Shown: positions 4,698-5,184 of the stretch, piece after piece
How the letters are laid out: the number at the start of each line of letters is the position of its first letter
Position numbering within the stretch: position 1 is the first letter of the stretch
Source of the DNA: Bacillota bacterium
GTDB taxonomy: Bacteria > Bacillota > DTU030
Assembly (NCBI GenBank): GCA_012841005.1
Contig: DUVO01000143.1
Span: forward strand, 1 to 5,184
Length of the DNA stretch: 5,184 nucleotides
Direction of reading: 5' to 3'
Notes under the pieces: model-generated
Databases searched by the model: none
Told to the model about the DNA's origin: nothing
What the model saw: only the letters and a program-made list of their open reading frames with translations
Made by a program: the position numbers and the translations under genes

Positions 4698-5184
4698 TTG
4701 GCAAAAAAACCGGGGTTTCTTCTGGCCCTATTGCTAACCCTGGTATTTCTGCTCCCCGGCTGCCTGCCCGATCAACCCGGGGAGAAAAATGGGAAAAGTA
4801 CCGTGGAAAAAGAACCCGCAGCTACCACTGCCCCGCAAAAGGAAGAGGGCGATGATTTCACTCTCTACAGGGGTACCGGTGCTGAAATATGGGCCATCCC
4901 CGGACTGCCGGATTATTTCTTGGCCGCGGGTTGGCTGAGCGAAGAAGAGATTCTGGGGTTAAGCGGGACCAACCCCCTCCGGGTCAAGGTGAAGAACAGC
5001 TCCTCTACCTCCCTTGGTGTCACCGCCTGGGGTATCCGCCCTGCCCCCGACCGGGAACAGTTTCTCTTTCGGAATGAAGACGGGATCCAGCTCATTGACC
5101 GGGAGGGAGCCGGGAAGAAGCTCCTCTGGTCAGAACAAAGGGAAGGAGCAGCACTGCAAGGAGGCCTCTGGTCCCCCACTGGAA
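4698..5184 (+). CDS. Lipoprotein with TolB-like beta-propeller repeats (N-terminal part, cut by window end)
   Basis: An open frame of 162 codons runs off the right edge without a stop. The N-terminus (MAKKPGF, then a Leu-rich core) ends in a lipobox L19-P-G-C22, so a lipid-anchored extracellular protein is expected. A Lys/Glu/Pro/Thr-rich linker (about 23-52) leads to a folded part with repeated W-turn units: W79-L-S-E-E-E-I-L-G-L, W111-G-I-R-P-A-P-D-R with LFRNEDGIQLID, and W158-S-P-T-G at the edge. These resemble the blades of PD40/TolB-like propellers, which usually carry WSPDG. The start is TTG (or GTG at 4689), and an in-frame TAA at 4662-4664 rules out a start further upstream. It is transcribed divergently from the ftsEX operon. 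Such lipoproteins often act as binding scaffolds at the cell surface, but no partner or ligand can be named. The gene call is firm, the fold moderately sure and the function unknown. Confidence 0.83.
   Translation, partial: MAKKPGFLLALLLTLVFLLPGCLPDQPGEKNGKSTVEKEPAATTAPQKEEGDDFTLYRGTGAEIWAIPGLPDYFLAAGWLSEEEILGLSGTNPLRVKVKNSSSTSLGVTAWGIRPAPDREQFLFRNEDGIQLIDREGAGKKLLWSEQREGAALQGGLWSPTG

Overview
The window reads as chromosomal DNA of a low-to-mid GC Gram-positive bacterium, most likely a spore-forming member of the Clostridia (a Moorella/Peptococcaceae-like lineage is a guess). This rests on strong GGAGG-type ribosome binding sites, frequent GTG and TTG starts, two lipobox lipoproteins, a cell-division ABC system of the Firmicutes hydrolase-coupling type, and two promoters resembling the SigH (Spo0H) consensus. 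No tRNA, rRNA, CRISPR array or insertion sequence was seen.

Layout. Positions 6-1178 (minus) encode a complete branched-chain-amino-acid-type ABC substrate-binding lipoprotein (LivK family); its permease and ATPase partners, if linked, lie to the left of the window. Positions 1179-1625 hold no convincing large gene, but carry a probable promoter and leader for livK, with repeats, and a possible 22-codon ORF behind a near-ideal ribosome binding site. Positions 1626-4396 (minus) are a compact three-gene operon: a secreted coiled-coil protein, then ftsE, then ftsX. ftsE and ftsX abut with no spacer. Positions 4397-4697 are a divergent intergenic region with a good SigH-like promoter reading into the operon. 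From 4698 (plus) to the right edge runs the start of a lipoprotein with TolB-like beta-propeller repeats, cut by the window end.

How the genes work together. FtsE (ATPase) and FtsX (membrane subunit with an extracellular domain) form an ABC-type signalling complex that elsewhere activates cell-wall hydrolases outside the membrane through a coiled-coil partner (CwlO, PcsB, RipC or EnvC). The first gene here has the signature hairpin coiled coil of that partner, but in place of an NlpC/P60 or M23/LytM domain it has a beta-rich C-terminal domain of about 145 residues that I do not recognise with certainty. The locus therefore looks like an FtsEX system whose partner is a non-catalytic adaptor. 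This is the most interesting point in the window. If the SigH-like promoter is real, the operon would be tied to the transition to stationary phase or sporulation.
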